A program made the position numbers and the translations under genes. Under the pieces are notes generated by a model that was given only the letters and a program-made list of their open reading frames with translations, had not been told where the DNA came from and did no database searches. DNA of 64,000 nucleotides, from positions 5,332,001 to 5,396,000 of the forward strand of contig NZ_JAUSYH010000001.1 in the NCBI RefSeq assembly GCF_030816715.1, read 5' to 3'. Shown piece after piece: positions 24,092 to 33,322 of the stretch (position 1 is its first letter; each line of letters begins with the position of its first letter). The DNA comes from Streptomyces achromogenes. Lineage in GTDB: Bacteria > Actinomycetota > Actinomycetes > Streptomycetales > Streptomycetaceae.

Positions 24092-25726
24092 TCAGGTGCC
24101 CTGTCCCCCGGATGCCGGGGGTCCGAGCTCCTCCGCCATCAGCGCCCGCAGCCGCAGTGTCCTGCCCAGCCGCTGGAACGCCTCCGCCCAATAGCCGCCC
24201 GCGCCCGGCGACGCGTCCTCCGGTTCGTCCGGCACCGCGAGGAGGGCGTCGAGCCGGGACGACTCCGCAGGGTCGAGACAGCGCTCGGCGAGACCCATGA
24301 CGCCGCTGAAACTCCAGGGGTAACTGCCCGCGTCCCGCGCGATGTTGAGCGCGTCGACGACGGCGCGGCCGAGCGGCGCGGCCCATGGCACGGAGCAGAC
24401 GCCGAGCAGCTGGAACGCCTCCGACAGACCGTGCGCCGCGATGAACCCGGCCACCCAGGCGGCCCGCTCGGACGGCGGCAGCGTGCCCAGCAGCTTCGCC
24501 CGCTCGGCGAGGGACACCGCACCAGGCCCGCCCGCGCCGGGCGAGGACGGCGCGCCGAGCAGCGCCCGTGCCCAGTCGGCGTCCCGCTGGCGGACGGCGG
24601 CCCGGCACCATGCCGCGTGCAGTTCGCTCAGCCAGTCGTCGGCCACCGGAAGCGCCACGATCTGCTGCGGTGTGCGGCCGCCCAGCCGGGCCGGCCAGGT
24701 GGCGAGCGGGGCCGCCTCCAGCAACTGGCCGAACCACCACGACCGTTCACCCCGGCCGGGTGGGGCGTGCGGCGACACGCCGTCGCGTTCCATGGCCGCG
24801 TCGCACTCGTGCGGCGCCTCCACCAGGAGGGTCGGCGTGTCCCGGGTGTGGTCGACGGCCACGCACGCGCCGGCCCGGACCGCCATCCGCGCGGCGAGCG
24901 CCGAGCCCGGCAGCGCCGACAGCAGCTCCGCGGCCGTGGCCCGCACGTTGCGGCTGCGGTCCGCCAGCGCCTGTTCCAGGAACGGCTCGTCGCGCGGGGC
25001 GAGGCCGGTGCGCAGCGAGTCGAGGAACATCAGCCGGTCCTCGGCGCGCTCCGTCGACCAGGTGGTGGCGAGCAGTTCCCGGGCCGCGTCGGGGTCACGG
25101 GAGCGGATGGACGCGAGCAGGGCGACCCGCTCGGCGAACAGGCCCTCCTGCCAGAGGCACTCGGTGCGTTCGGCCTCCGCCGGGCCGGGCAGCGCCGTGT
25201 CGCCGCCCCGCGTGGCACGCAGGGCGAACCGCCAGTCCGGGTTCAGCCGGGCCAGCCACAGGGCGCGCGGGCCCGCGAACTCCAGCGCCGCGGGCCGCAG
25301 GTCGGTACGCGCGCGGGCCGCGTCGAGCAGTGCGGGGAGGGACTCGGCGGGAGCCGCGAAGCCGCGCGCGTTCACCGCCGTCAGCCACTGGGGCAGCAGC
25401 TCCATGAGGTCCGGCGAGGCCCCTCTGCGGCCGCCTGCGCCGGCGCCGGGGCGGTCGGCCAGGAGCAGGGCGAGTCTGCGGGCCGCCGCGCCGGGCAACG
25501 GCGGGCGGAGGTCCTCGGCGGCCGGTTCCGGGCGGGGCGCCGCGCGGCCGGGGCGCAGGCCGGCGCGCCGGCGTACGGTCTCGGCGGCCGCCGCGTCCAG
25601 CAGGGCCGTCGGCGCGTCCCGGCCCGGGGCCGCTCCCGGGGGTGTACGGCGGTCCGTGCCGAGGAGGGCCGCGGTGATCAGCTCGTCCCAGGCGGAGGCC
25701 GTGGGCAGGGGCGAGGAGGTGTTCAT
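24092..25726 (-). CDS. DUF5691 family protein
   Basis: 544 residues, cytoplasmic, largely helical with Ala/Leu/Arg-rich repeats that look like HEAT-type units (DPDAARELLATTW, DRSRNVRATAAELLSALPGS). The opening SAWDELITAALLGTDRRTPP is characteristic of the family. Function unknown. In actinobacteria it is regularly found next to a SWIM zinc-finger protein and a MoxR ATPase, as here, so it is likely part of the same complex or pathway. AAGGGAG precedes the ATG. Confidence 0.85.
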   Translation of the reverse strand: MNTSSPLPTASAWDELITAALLGTDRRTPPGAAPGRDAPTALLDAAAAETVRRRAGLRPGRAAPRPEPAAEDLRPPLPGAAARRLALLLADRPGAGAGGRRGASPDLMELLPQWLTAVNARGFAAPAESLPALLDAARARTDLRPAALEFAGPRALWLARLNPDWRFALRATRGGDTALPGPAEAERTECLWQEGLFAERVALLASIRSRDPDAARELLATTWSTERAEDRLMFLDSLRTGLAPRDEPFLEQALADRSRNVRATAAELLSALPGSALAARMAVRAGACVAVDHTRDTPTLLVEAPHECDAAMERDGVSPHAPPGRGERSWWFGQLLEAAPLATWPARLGGRTPQQIVALPVADDWLSELHAAWCRAAVRQRDADWARALLGAPSSPGAGGPGAVSLAERAKLLGTLPPSERAAWVAGFIAAHGLSEAFQLLGVCSVPWAAPLGRAVVDALNIARDAGSYPWSFSGVMGLAERCLDPAESSRLDALLAVPDEPEDASPGAGGYWAEAFQRLGRTLRLRALMAEELGPPASGGQGT

Positions 25727-25741
25727 GAGACTCCCTTCTGT

Positions 25742-25771
25742 CGACTCTGCCGACTGTGCCGACTCTGCCGA
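25742..25771. repeat. Short 9-bp repeats between DUF5691 and SWIM genes
   Basis: TCTGCCGAC, TGTGCCGAC, TCTGCCGAC in tandem in the 55-base gap between two same-strand genes. Confidence 0.6.
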
Positions 25772-25781
25772 CGAGACCCGT

Positions 25782-27143
25782 TCAGCACAGGCGCACCGCC
25801 TCTCCCGGGCCCGTCGGCCAGGCCGTCAGCGGGGTGAAGCCACGGTGGCCGCACTCTCCGAAGACCCGGACGGGGGCGCCGCCGGAAAGGGCCGCCAGAC
25901 GCCACAGACCGGGCCGGGCGAGCGCGGCGGAGGTGAGCGGCAGAGCCGTGTCGCCCCGCGCGTCCGCCAGTTGCCAGGAAGCGCCGTCCGGCGTCGGGAC
26001 GACGTCGGCCAGGGTCACCGGGACCGACTCCTGCCAGGGGTCGCGGCGCAGGGCCTCGCTGTACCGGGCGGCCGCCTCGCACGTCGACACGCCCGGGGGT
26101 CTGGCGCCGGTCGGGGCCGGTGGCGTGAACTGCTCGCCGAGAGCCGCCCGTTGCTGCCCCGCGCCGGGATACGCGGACAGTTCGGCGTCCAGCGCGAGGC
26201 CCACGGGGAGGGTGAGGTCGGGGGCCCGGCCGGCGGCGCCGTAGGAGAGGAGGAGCGCGGTGCGGCCCGTGGTGGTGCCGTACAGCCAGATGCGGCGGGT
26301 CGTCAGTTTCGGGTCGGGCGTGTCGTACTGGGCGAGCACCAGCCAGTGGTCGCGGACCGGTGGGCCGTCCGCGGACGAGGGCAGACCCACCCGGGTGCGG
26401 ACCGTCGCGGCGAGGTCCGTCGGCAGCCGCTCGCGGTGCAGCCAGCCCCGGTCGAGGAGATGCAGCAGCGCGCATTCCTCCAGCAGCCGCACCGGCCAGC
26501 CCGGGCCGGACGCGGGAACTGCACCCAACTCCCGCACCCGCGCGGCGAGCCCGGGCGCCTGCGCGTCGACCATGCGGGCCGCCGTCTCCTCCCACGGCCC
26601 GTAGCCTGCCTGCTCGGCACCGGCCAGACCGGAGCGCAGGAGATCGGCGAGCCGCTCCTCCAACTCCGTCACCCCGCCGGTGATCCGCTCGGCGCGGCGC
26701 TCCGCCCGCCGCCGCGCCCCCTCCGCGTCGAGAGGGCCCGATGCGGAACCCTCCGGCCCCGCCTCCCGTTTTCCCTGTGTGCGCCGGCGCCCCGCGGCCC
26801 ACCGCTCGGCCCACTCCGGCTCACGGCCCGCCGGCACCCCCTCCTCTCCACCCGACCAGAGCAGCAGCAGCCCGAGCGCGTGCTTGCACGGGAACTTACG
26901 GCTCGGACAACTGCACATATAGGCCGGACCCGAGCCGCCGACCGCCTGTGCGACATCGACGGCCGTCCGGTACGGCGTGCCGCCGCCGCCCCGGCACAGG
27001 CCCCACACCATCCCCTCCCGCGAGCTGCCCGTCCCCGACCACGGGCCGGGCGCGGCGAGTTTGCTTCCCGCTTTGCGTGACGCGGCGTCAGGCGCCAGTG
27101 CCAGCACCTGGTCCGCGGTCCAGCGCACCCCCTGCTCAGTCAT
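25782..27143 (-). CDS. SWIM zinc finger protein
   Basis: 453 residues. The SWIM motif CxCx(n)CxH is visible as CSCPSRKFPCKHALGLLLLW near residue 80, with a preceding beta strand (GPAYM). The remainder is Arg/Glu-rich helices and a C-terminal region with repeated WxL and G-rich turns. SWIM fingers bind DNA or proteins. It lies 55 bases upstream of DUF5691 on the same strand and diverges from the MoxR operon; E. coli YehQ is the matching member of the comparable yeh cluster. Confidence 0.88.
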   Translation of the reverse strand: MTEQGVRWTADQVLALAPDAASRKAGSKLAAPGPWSGTGSSREGMVWGLCRGGGGTPYRTAVDVAQAVGGSGPAYMCSCPSRKFPCKHALGLLLLWSGGEEGVPAGREPEWAERWAAGRRRTQGKREAGPEGSASGPLDAEGARRRAERRAERITGGVTELEERLADLLRSGLAGAEQAGYGPWEETAARMVDAQAPGLAARVRELGAVPASGPGWPVRLLEECALLHLLDRGWLHRERLPTDLAATVRTRVGLPSSADGPPVRDHWLVLAQYDTPDPKLTTRRIWLYGTTTGRTALLLSYGAAGRAPDLTLPVGLALDAELSAYPGAGQQRAALGEQFTPPAPTGARPPGVSTCEAAARYSEALRRDPWQESVPVTLADVVPTPDGASWQLADARGDTALPLTSAALARPGLWRLAALSGGAPVRVFGECGHRGFTPLTAWPTGPGEAVRLC

Positions 27144-27163
27144 GCCACCGACGGTAGATCCCC

Positions 27164-27243
27164 CCACTGACAATCGGTCCGCCGCGCCCCGCACGAACCC
27201 GGACGGCAGGACGTTCGTGCAGGTCGGAACGGATTGTCAGTGG
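27164..27243. promoter_or_regulatory. Paired 12-bp inverted elements between SWIM and MoxR genes
   Basis: CCACTGACAATC at 27164-27175 and its exact complement GATTGTCAGTGG at 27232-27243, 56 bases apart in the 156-base divergent region. Each copy contains TTGTCA reading toward its own gene, so each could be a -35 box, an operator, or both. Confidence 0.5.
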
Positions 27244-27299
27244 CGTGGTGCACGGTGGACACCAGATCCGAACCGGCCGAGATGGAGGGGGCCTCAGCC

Positions 27300-28430
27300 A
27301 TGTCTGTGTCCGTAGATCCGACGTCCGTCGACCCGAGTGCGAACAGGCCGGCCGACGCATTGCGTCCGCACGCCGAGGAGGCCTTCGCGGGCGAACTCGC
27401 CGCGCTGGCCGCGCAGGACGACCGGCCGCGTCCGGCCCGCTGGAAGCTGTCGCCGTGGGCCGTGGCCACCTATCTCCTCGGCGGCGTCCTGCCCGACGGC
27501 ACGGTGATCTCGCCGAAGTACGTGGGACCGCGCCGTCTCGTCGAGGTCGCCGTCACCACCCTCGCCACCGATCGCGCCCTGTTGCTGCTCGGCGTCCCGG
27601 GCACCGCGAAGACCTGGGTCTCCGAGCATCTCGCCGCCGCGGTCAGCGGCGACTCGACGCTGTTGGTGCAGGGCACGGCGGGCACCCCGGAGGAGGCGAT
27701 GCGCTACGGCTGGAACTACGCGCAGCTGCTCGCGCACGGGCCGAGCCGTGACGCGCTGGTGCCCAGTCCCGTCATGCGGGCCATGGCGGAGGGGGCGACG
27801 GTACGGGTGGAGGAGCTGACGCGCATCCCGGCCGACGTGCAGGACACGCTGATCACCGTCCTCTCCGAGAAGACGCTGCCGATACCGGAGTTGGGACAGG
27901 AGGTGCAGGCCGTCCGGGGCTTCAACCTCATCGCCACGGCCAACGACCGCGACCGCGGCATCAACGAACTGTCCAGCGCGCTGCGCCGGCGCTTCAACAC
28001 GGTGGTGCTGCCGCTGCCGGAGAGCGTGGACGCCGAGGTGGACATCGTCGCGCGGCGCGTCGACCAGATCGGCCGGTCCCTGGACCTGCCGCCCGCCCCG
28101 GAGGGCATCGACGAGATCCGCCGGGTGGTGACGGTCTTCCGCGAACTGCGTGACGGCGTCACCTCCGACGGCCGGACGAAGGTGAAGTCGCCGAGCGGCA
28201 CGCTGTCCACCGCGGAGGCCATCTCCGTCGTCACGAGCGGTCTGGCGCTGGCCGCGCACTTCGGCGACGGCGTGCTGCGGCCGGGAGACGTGGCCGCGGG
28301 CATCCTCGGCGCCGTCGTCCGCGATCCGGCCGCCGACCGGGTCGTCTGGCAGGAGTACCTGGAGGCGGTCGTGCGTGAACGGGCCGGCTGGACCGACTTC
28401 TACCGCGCCTGCCGGGAGGTGAGCGCGTGA
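27300..28430 (+). CDS. MoxR-type AAA+ ATPase
   Basis: 376 residues. The AAA+ core begins at ALLLLGVPGTAKTWVSEHL (Walker A) near 96, with VRVEELTRIPADVQDTLITVLSEKTLPIPELG (Walker B/pre-sensor), NLIATANDRDRGINELSSALRRRF (sensor 1 and Arg finger) and a helical lid. MoxR ATPases act as chaperones that remodel partners, usually together with a VWA protein, which is encoded here two genes downstream. The GGAGGGGG at 27283 favours ATG 27300 over ATG 27282. Equivalent to YehL in E. coli. Confidence 0.92.
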   Translation: MSVSVDPTSVDPSANRPADALRPHAEEAFAGELAALAAQDDRPRPARWKLSPWAVATYLLGGVLPDGTVISPKYVGPRRLVEVAVTTLATDRALLLLGVPGTAKTWVSEHLAAAVSGDSTLLVQGTAGTPEEAMRYGWNYAQLLAHGPSRDALVPSPVMRAMAEGATVRVEELTRIPADVQDTLITVLSEKTLPIPELGQEVQAVRGFNLIATANDRDRGINELSSALRRRFNTVVLPLPESVDAEVDIVARRVDQIGRSLDLPPAPEGIDEIRRVVTVFRELRDGVTSDGRTKVKSPSGTLSTAEAISVVTSGLALAAHFGDGVLRPGDVAAGILGAVVRDPAADRVVWQEYLEAVVRERAGWTDFYRACREVSA

Positions 28431-28609
28431 ACGGGGACCGCGTAAACGGAGACCGCGGGAACGGGGTCGGCGCCGGGAGCGGGAGGAACGACGGGAGCGG
28501 CCGGGGCAACCGGAGCGGCCATAACCACGTCAACGAGATGACCTGGTCGTTCGTGCACACAACGGGGAGGGTGACGGTGAACGACGACACGAAGTGGCCC
28601 TGCGGGTGA
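28427..28609 (+). CDS. Possible small Asn/Gly-rich peptide between MoxR and DUF5682
   Basis: 60 residues, N-terminal half made of NGDR/GNG repeats, then EMTWSFVHTTGRVTVNDD. The GTG overlaps the MoxR stop (GTGA) and its end overlaps the DUF5682 start. Low complexity and no homologue recognised; it may simply be a repeat-filled spacer. Confidence 0.3.
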   Translation: MNGDRVNGDRGNGVGAGSGRNDGSGRGNRSGHNHVNEMTWSFVHTTGRVTVNDDTKWPCG

Positions 28610-31197
28610 AGGGTGATCACGGCACGGCCGACGCCGACGGGAGCGGCGGCCGGGACAGGGGACGGCCGTTGCTGCTCGGGGTGCGTCACCACGGGCCCGG
28701 GTCGGCGCGGGCGGTACGGGCGGCTCTGGAGGCCGCCCGGCCCCTGACCGTCCTGATCGAGGGACCGTCCGAGGCGGACGCGCTGATCCCGCTCGCCGCC
28801 GACGAGGACATGCGGCCGCCGGTCGCCCTGCTCGCGCACGCCGTCGACGAACCCGGCCGGTCGTCCTTCTGGCCGATGGCCGAGTTCTCGCCGGAGTGGG
28901 TCGCGCTCCGCTGGGCGCTGGACCACGGGGTTCCCGCCCGTTTCATCGACCTCCCGGCCGCCCACTCGCTGGCCTGGGAGAACACGGCGGAAACCAAGGA
29001 AGGGGAAGGAGAAGAGGCAAGGGAAGGGGACGAGGAGGAAGGGGACGACGGAACGGGGGGCGAGGGCGAAGAGGGGAGACGGGGGACCGGGGCGCGGCTG
29101 CGGGGTGATCCTCTCGCCGTGCTGGCCGAGGTCGTGGGGTACGACGACGCCGAGCGCTGGTGGGAGGACGTCGTCGAGCACCGGACCGCGGGGACGTGGG
29201 ACCCGTTCGCGCCGTTCGCCGCGATCGAGGAGGCCATGGAGGCGCTTCGGGAGGCCGACGGCACCGGTCCGGGCGGGGGCGGAACCGACCGGGACCTCGT
29301 GCGCGAGGCCTGCATGCGCGGCCACCTACGGGCGGCGCAGCGGGAGTTCGGGCCGGAGAGGGTGGCCGTGGTGTGCGGGGCGTGGCATGTGCCCGCGCTG
29401 CGCCGCAAGGTCGCCGTCGCCGCCGACCGGGCGCTGCTGAAGGGGCTGCCCAAGGTCAGGGCGGACCTGACCTGGGTGCCGTGGACGCACCGCAGACTGG
29501 CGCGGGCCGGCGGGTACGGCGCGGGCATCGACGCGCCGGGCTGGTACGCCCACCTGTTCGGCGCGCCGGACCGGCCCGTCGAACGCTGGCTGACGAAGAC
29601 GGCGGTCCTGCTGCGCGAGGAGGACCACGTGGTGTCCCCGGCGCATGTCATCGAGGCGGTGCGGCTGGCCGAGGCGCTCGCCGCGTTGCGGGGCAGGCCG
29701 CTGCCGGGCCTGGGCGAGACCACCGACGCCGTGCGGGCGGTGCTGTGCGAGGGCTCGGACGTCCCGCTGGCGCTGGTGCGCGACCGGCTGGTGATCGGGG
29801 ACGTGCTCGGCGAGGTGCCGGCCGCTGCGCCCGCGGTGCCGCTGCAGCGTGACCTCGACCGGCTCCAGCGCCGGCTGCGGCTCAGACCGGAGGCGGCGGA
29901 GCGGGAGCTGGCGCTCGACCTGCGCAGGGAGAACGACGCCGAGCGCAGCAGACTGCTGCACCGGCTGCGCCTGCTGCACGTCGAATGGGGCGAGCCGACC
30001 GCCTCACGCGGCAGCACGGGGACGTTCCGGGAGACCTGGCGGCTGCGGTGGGAGCCGGAGCTGTCGGTGCGGGTCGCCGAGGCCGGCGTGTGGGGGACGA
30101 CCGTGACGGCCGCCGCCACCGCGAAGGCGGCGGCGGACGCCGTCGCCGCGCGCGGCCTCGCCGAGGTGACGGCGCTCGCCGAGCGCTGCCTCCTGGCCGG
30201 TCTGTCCGACGCGTTGCCGACCGTCATGCGGGTGCTCGCCGACCGGGCGGCCCTCGACACGGACGTCGGGCATCTCGCGGAGGCACTGCCCGCCCTGGTC
30301 CGCGCCCTGCGCTACGGGGATGTGCGCGGCACCGACACCGGCGCGCTCACGGAGGTCGCCGCGGGCCTCGCCGAGCGGATCTTCGTGGGCCTGCCGCCTG
30401 CCTGCGTCTCGCTGGACGCGGACGCGGCGGACACGATGCGGCGTCATGTCGACGTGGTCCACGGCGCGGTGGCGATGCTCGACGACGTCCGCGCGACGGA
30501 CGACGAGGACGCCTCCGGCCGGGACGCCCTCGGTTCCGGTGCTGGTGCCGACGCCGGTCGGCGTGTCCGGTGGCGTGGCGTGCTGCGGGCGCTGTCCGGG
30601 CGGGACAGCGTGCCCGGCGTCATCCGCGGGCGTGCCGCACGCCTGCTGCTGGACGAGGGGGAGCTGGACCCGGAGGCGGCGGCGCGGCTCATGGGGCTCG
30701 CCCTCTCGCCGGGGACGCCGCCGGTCGACGCGGCCGCCTGGATCGAGGGCTTCGTCGGCGGCGGCTCCGGGGGCGGGCTGCTCCTCGTGCACGACGAGCG
30801 GCTGCTCGCCCTGGTCGACGGGTGGCTGACGACGGTCCCGGCGGAGGCGTTCACGGACGTACTGCCGCTGCTGCGGCGGACGTTCTCGGCGTACGAGCCG
30901 GGGGTGCGCAGAACCCTCGGTGAGCTGGTGCGGCGCGGTCCTGGGGAGCGGGCGAGCGGGCCGGGCGCCGAGGCCGCGACGCCCGGGTTCGCGGCCGCCC
31001 TCGACGCGGGGCGTGCGGACGCCGTCCTGCCGGTGGTGCGTCTGCTGCTGGGGCAGGACCCCGGCGGGGTTATGGAGACGAGCGGAGAGGCGGACGGGAC
31101 GGAGGAGACGGGTGGGACGGAGGAGATGGGTGGGGCTGATGTGTCCGGCGCGCCACGGGGGCCGGGGGACGCCGGGTACTCGGGGGTGGGCGCATGA
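28594..31197 (+). CDS. DUF5682 family protein
   Basis: 867 residues, cytoplasmic. The N-terminus LLLGVRHHGPGSARAVRAALE is the family hallmark, followed by VLIEGPSEAD and VAVVCGAWHVPAL, which recall TraB/erythromycin-esterase-like HxxPGS folds. A highly acidic low-complexity insert (Glu/Gly, about residues 132-165) interrupts the first domain. The C-terminal half is helical. Function unknown. The 4-base overlap (ATGA) with the VWA gene implies a shared operon. The start is uncertain: GTG 28594 or GTG 28606, neither with a good RBS. Equivalent to YehM in E. coli, as I recall. Confidence 0.85.
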   Translation: MALRVKGDHGTADADGSGGRDRGRPLLLGVRHHGPGSARAVRAALEAARPLTVLIEGPSEADALIPLAADEDMRPPVALLAHAVDEPGRSSFWPMAEFSPEWVALRWALDHGVPARFIDLPAAHSLAWENTAETKEGEGEEAREGDEEEGDDGTGGEGEEGRRGTGARLRGDPLAVLAEVVGYDDAERWWEDVVEHRTAGTWDPFAPFAAIEEAMEALREADGTGPGGGGTDRDLVREACMRGHLRAAQREFGPERVAVVCGAWHVPALRRKVAVAADRALLKGLPKVRADLTWVPWTHRRLARAGGYGAGIDAPGWYAHLFGAPDRPVERWLTKTAVLLREEDHVVSPAHVIEAVRLAEALAALRGRPLPGLGETTDAVRAVLCEGSDVPLALVRDRLVIGDVLGEVPAAAPAVPLQRDLDRLQRRLRLRPEAAERELALDLRRENDAERSRLLHRLRLLHVEWGEPTASRGSTGTFRETWRLRWEPELSVRVAEAGVWGTTVTAAATAKAAADAVAARGLAEVTALAERCLLAGLSDALPTVMRVLADRAALDTDVGHLAEALPALVRALRYGDVRGTDTGALTEVAAGLAERIFVGLPPACVSLDADAADTMRRHVDVVHGAVAMLDDVRATDDEDASGRDALGSGAGADAGRRVRWRGVLRALSGRDSVPGVIRGRAARLLLDEGELDPEAAARLMGLALSPGTPPVDAAAWIEGFVGGGSGGGLLLVHDERLLALVDGWLTTVPAEAFTDVLPLLRRTFSAYEPGVRRTLGELVRRGPGERASGPGAEAATPGFAAALDAGRADAVLPVVRLLLGQDPGGVMETSGEADGTEETGGTEEMGGADVSGAPRGPGDAGYSGVGA

Positions 31198-32474
31198 CGA
31201 CGAGCGGGCCGAGGGCGGGTGACACGGCGGCGCATGCCACGGAGGTGAAGGCGATGGAAGCGAGGGGCACGGAGGCGAGGGGCACGGAGCCGGACGTGCC
31301 GGAGGCGAGCGGTACGGCGACGACTGCGGACGCCGGGCAGGAGCGGCTGAGGCGCTGGCGGCTGGTGCTCGGGGGTGGCGCGGCCGACGGCACCGGCCAC
31401 GGCCTGTCCGGCCGGGACGCCGCGATGGACGGGGCGCTCGCCGCGCTCTACGGGGCACCGGAGGCACCGCGCGCGGGCCGGGAGCGTTCGGGAGGGCTGG
31501 GAGCCTCGGCGCCGTCCGTGGCGCGCTGGCTCGGGGACATCAGGACGTACTTCCCCTCCTCCGTGGTGCAGGTCATGCAACGCGACGCCATCGACCGGCT
31601 CGGGCTGTCCACCCTCCTTCTGGAGCCGGAGATGCTGGAGGCGGTCGAGGCCGACGTGCATCTCGTCGGCACCCTGCTCTCCCTCCACCGGGCCATGCCG
31701 GAGACGACGAAGGAGACAGCGCGGGCCGTCGTCCGCAAGGTCGTCGAGGACCTCGAGAAGCGGTTCGCCGGCCGCACCCGGGCCGCCCTCACCGGCGCAC
31801 TCGACCGGGGCGCGCGGCTCAACCGCCCGCGCCACCGCGACATCGACTGGAACCGCACGATCGCCGCGAACCTCAAGCACTACCAGCCCGAGTACGGGAC
31901 GGTCGTGCCGGAACGGCTCGTCGGGTACGGGCGGGCCTCGCAGTCGCTGCGCAAGGAGGTGATCCTCTGCATCGACCAGTCGGGTTCGATGGCGTCGTCG
32001 GTGGTGTACGCGTCGGTGTTCGGGGCGGTGCTGGCGTCGATGCGGTCGATCGACACCCGGCTCGTCGTCTTCGACACGGCGGTCGCCGACCTCACCGACC
32101 GGCTCGACGACCCCGTGGACGTCCTGTTCGGCACCCGGCTCGGCGGCGGCACCGACATCAACCGGGCGCTGGCCTACTGCCAGTCGCAGATCACCCGGCC
32201 CACCGAGACCGTGGTGGTGCTCATCAGCGACCTGTACGAGGGAGGCATACGCCACGAGATGCTCAAACGGGTCGCGGCGATGAAGGCGTCGGGCGTGCGG
32301 TTCGTCGCGCTGCTCGCCCTGTCCGACGAGGGGACGCCGGCCTACGACCGGGAGCACGCGGCCGCGCTCGCGGCACTGGGGGCGCCGGCGTTCGCCTGCA
32401 CGCCCGACCTGTTCCCCGAGGTCATGGCTGCGGCCCTGGAGAAACGGGCGCTGCCGGCGCCGGACGTGGGGTGA
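31194..32474 (+). CDS. VWA domain protein (MoxR partner)
   Basis: 426 residues. A Glu/Thr-rich 50-residue start precedes a helical N-terminal region, then a von Willebrand A domain from about residue 255 with an intact MIDAS: CIDQSGSM (DxSxS), GGGTDINRAL (Thr) and LISDLYEGG (Asp). VWA proteins of this type bind substrate or metal and are activated by MoxR ATPases. The ATG overlaps the stop of DUF5682. Equivalent to YehP in E. coli. It closes the operon; the next gene is a secreted protein. Confidence 0.92.
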   Translation: MTTSGPRAGDTAAHATEVKAMEARGTEARGTEPDVPEASGTATTADAGQERLRRWRLVLGGGAADGTGHGLSGRDAAMDGALAALYGAPEAPRAGRERSGGLGASAPSVARWLGDIRTYFPSSVVQVMQRDAIDRLGLSTLLLEPEMLEAVEADVHLVGTLLSLHRAMPETTKETARAVVRKVVEDLEKRFAGRTRAALTGALDRGARLNRPRHRDIDWNRTIAANLKHYQPEYGTVVPERLVGYGRASQSLRKEVILCIDQSGSMASSVVYASVFGAVLASMRSIDTRLVVFDTAVADLTDRLDDPVDVLFGTRLGGGTDINRALAYCQSQITRPTETVVVLISDLYEGGIRHEMLKRVAAMKASGVRFVALLALSDEGTPAYDREHAAALAALGAPAFACTPDLFPEVMAAALEKRALPAPDVG

Positions 32475-32590
32475 GCGGAAGGACGGCATCGGGCGCGATT
32501 ACCCATCGGTAACAGGGGGTTGCGCGGTGGCGGGACCCGCGTGCAAGGATCGGGACACGTTGCCGCCGCACACGGGAGGAACGTCCCCCC

Positions 32591-33322
32591 TTGGCCTGCT
32601 TCACCGCCTCGCCCGCCGCCGCTCCGCGCATCCTGCGCACGGGGTCGGGGCGACCCGTGCTGCACCTCGCGCTGCTGGCGGGCGGGTTGGTCGTGCTCGG
32701 ATTCCTCGGCGGGGAGCAGGCGCAGGCGGCGGACGGCGCGCAGCCCTCGCGGACCACTGCGGCCGCCCGGCTCACGAGCCCGCGCACGACGGCCGAGACC
32801 GGACGGGCCGTCCTCGGCGGGGCCGGCGAGGCCCACGAGGCGGTCGGGGTGGTGGGCGCGCGGTCGGGCAGGCACCCGGCGCAGGCGTCGTGGGCTCTCG
32901 TGTCGCCGCCCGGTTCACCCGTCGCGCCGGATCCCGGCCGCCCCCGCACCCGTGACCTCCCCGCACACGGCGGCGTCCGCGACCTCCCCGCGTTCCACAC
33001 CGTGGGGGCCTTGCCGGCCCACCCGGCGCGTCCGGCCCACCCCGAGCCCGAGCCCGGCCCCGCAGCCGCCCCCGCCCCCGCGGCCGCCCCCACCGTCGCG
33101 CCGGCGCGGTGCGGCCCTCCCGTCGGAGCCCCGGGTGTTCCCGGTGCGGTGCTCGGCGGCACGACGGTGTTCGACGGTGGTGCGCCGCGCGACGCCGACG
33201 TGCCCGCCGTCCTGCCGTCGCGGCACCGGATGCCGCTGTGGCCGGCGTCCGGCCCCGCCCCGCGACGCGAGGCCGCCGGGACGCGGGACGTTCGCCCGGA
33301 CGTGCCGGTCCTCCCCGGCTGA
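32591..33322 (+). CDS. Secreted Pro/Ala-rich protein of unknown function
   Basis: 243 residues. A basic start and hydrophobic core (PVLHLALLAGGLVVLGFLGG) end at AQAADG, a signal peptide cleavage site. The mature part is low complexity and rich in Ala, Pro, His and Arg, with no domain recognised. The TTG start at 32591 has GGGAGGAA about 10 bases upstream. Similar Streptomyces proteins are annotated only as hypothetical. Confidence 0.65.
   Translation: MACFTASPAAAPRILRTGSGRPVLHLALLAGGLVVLGFLGGEQAQAADGAQPSRTTAAARLTSPRTTAETGRAVLGGAGEAHEAVGVVGARSGRHPAQASWALVSPPGSPVAPDPGRPRTRDLPAHGGVRDLPAFHTVGALPAHPARPAHPEPEPGPAAAPAPAAAPTVAPARCGPPVGAPGVPGAVLGGTTVFDGGAPRDADVPAVLPSRHRMPLWPASGPAPRREAAGTRDVRPDVPVLPG

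Noticed and set aside
32495..32513. TTACC/GGTAA inverted repeat after the VWA gene as a terminator
   Set aside because: Only 5 bp with no T-run; too weak to call.
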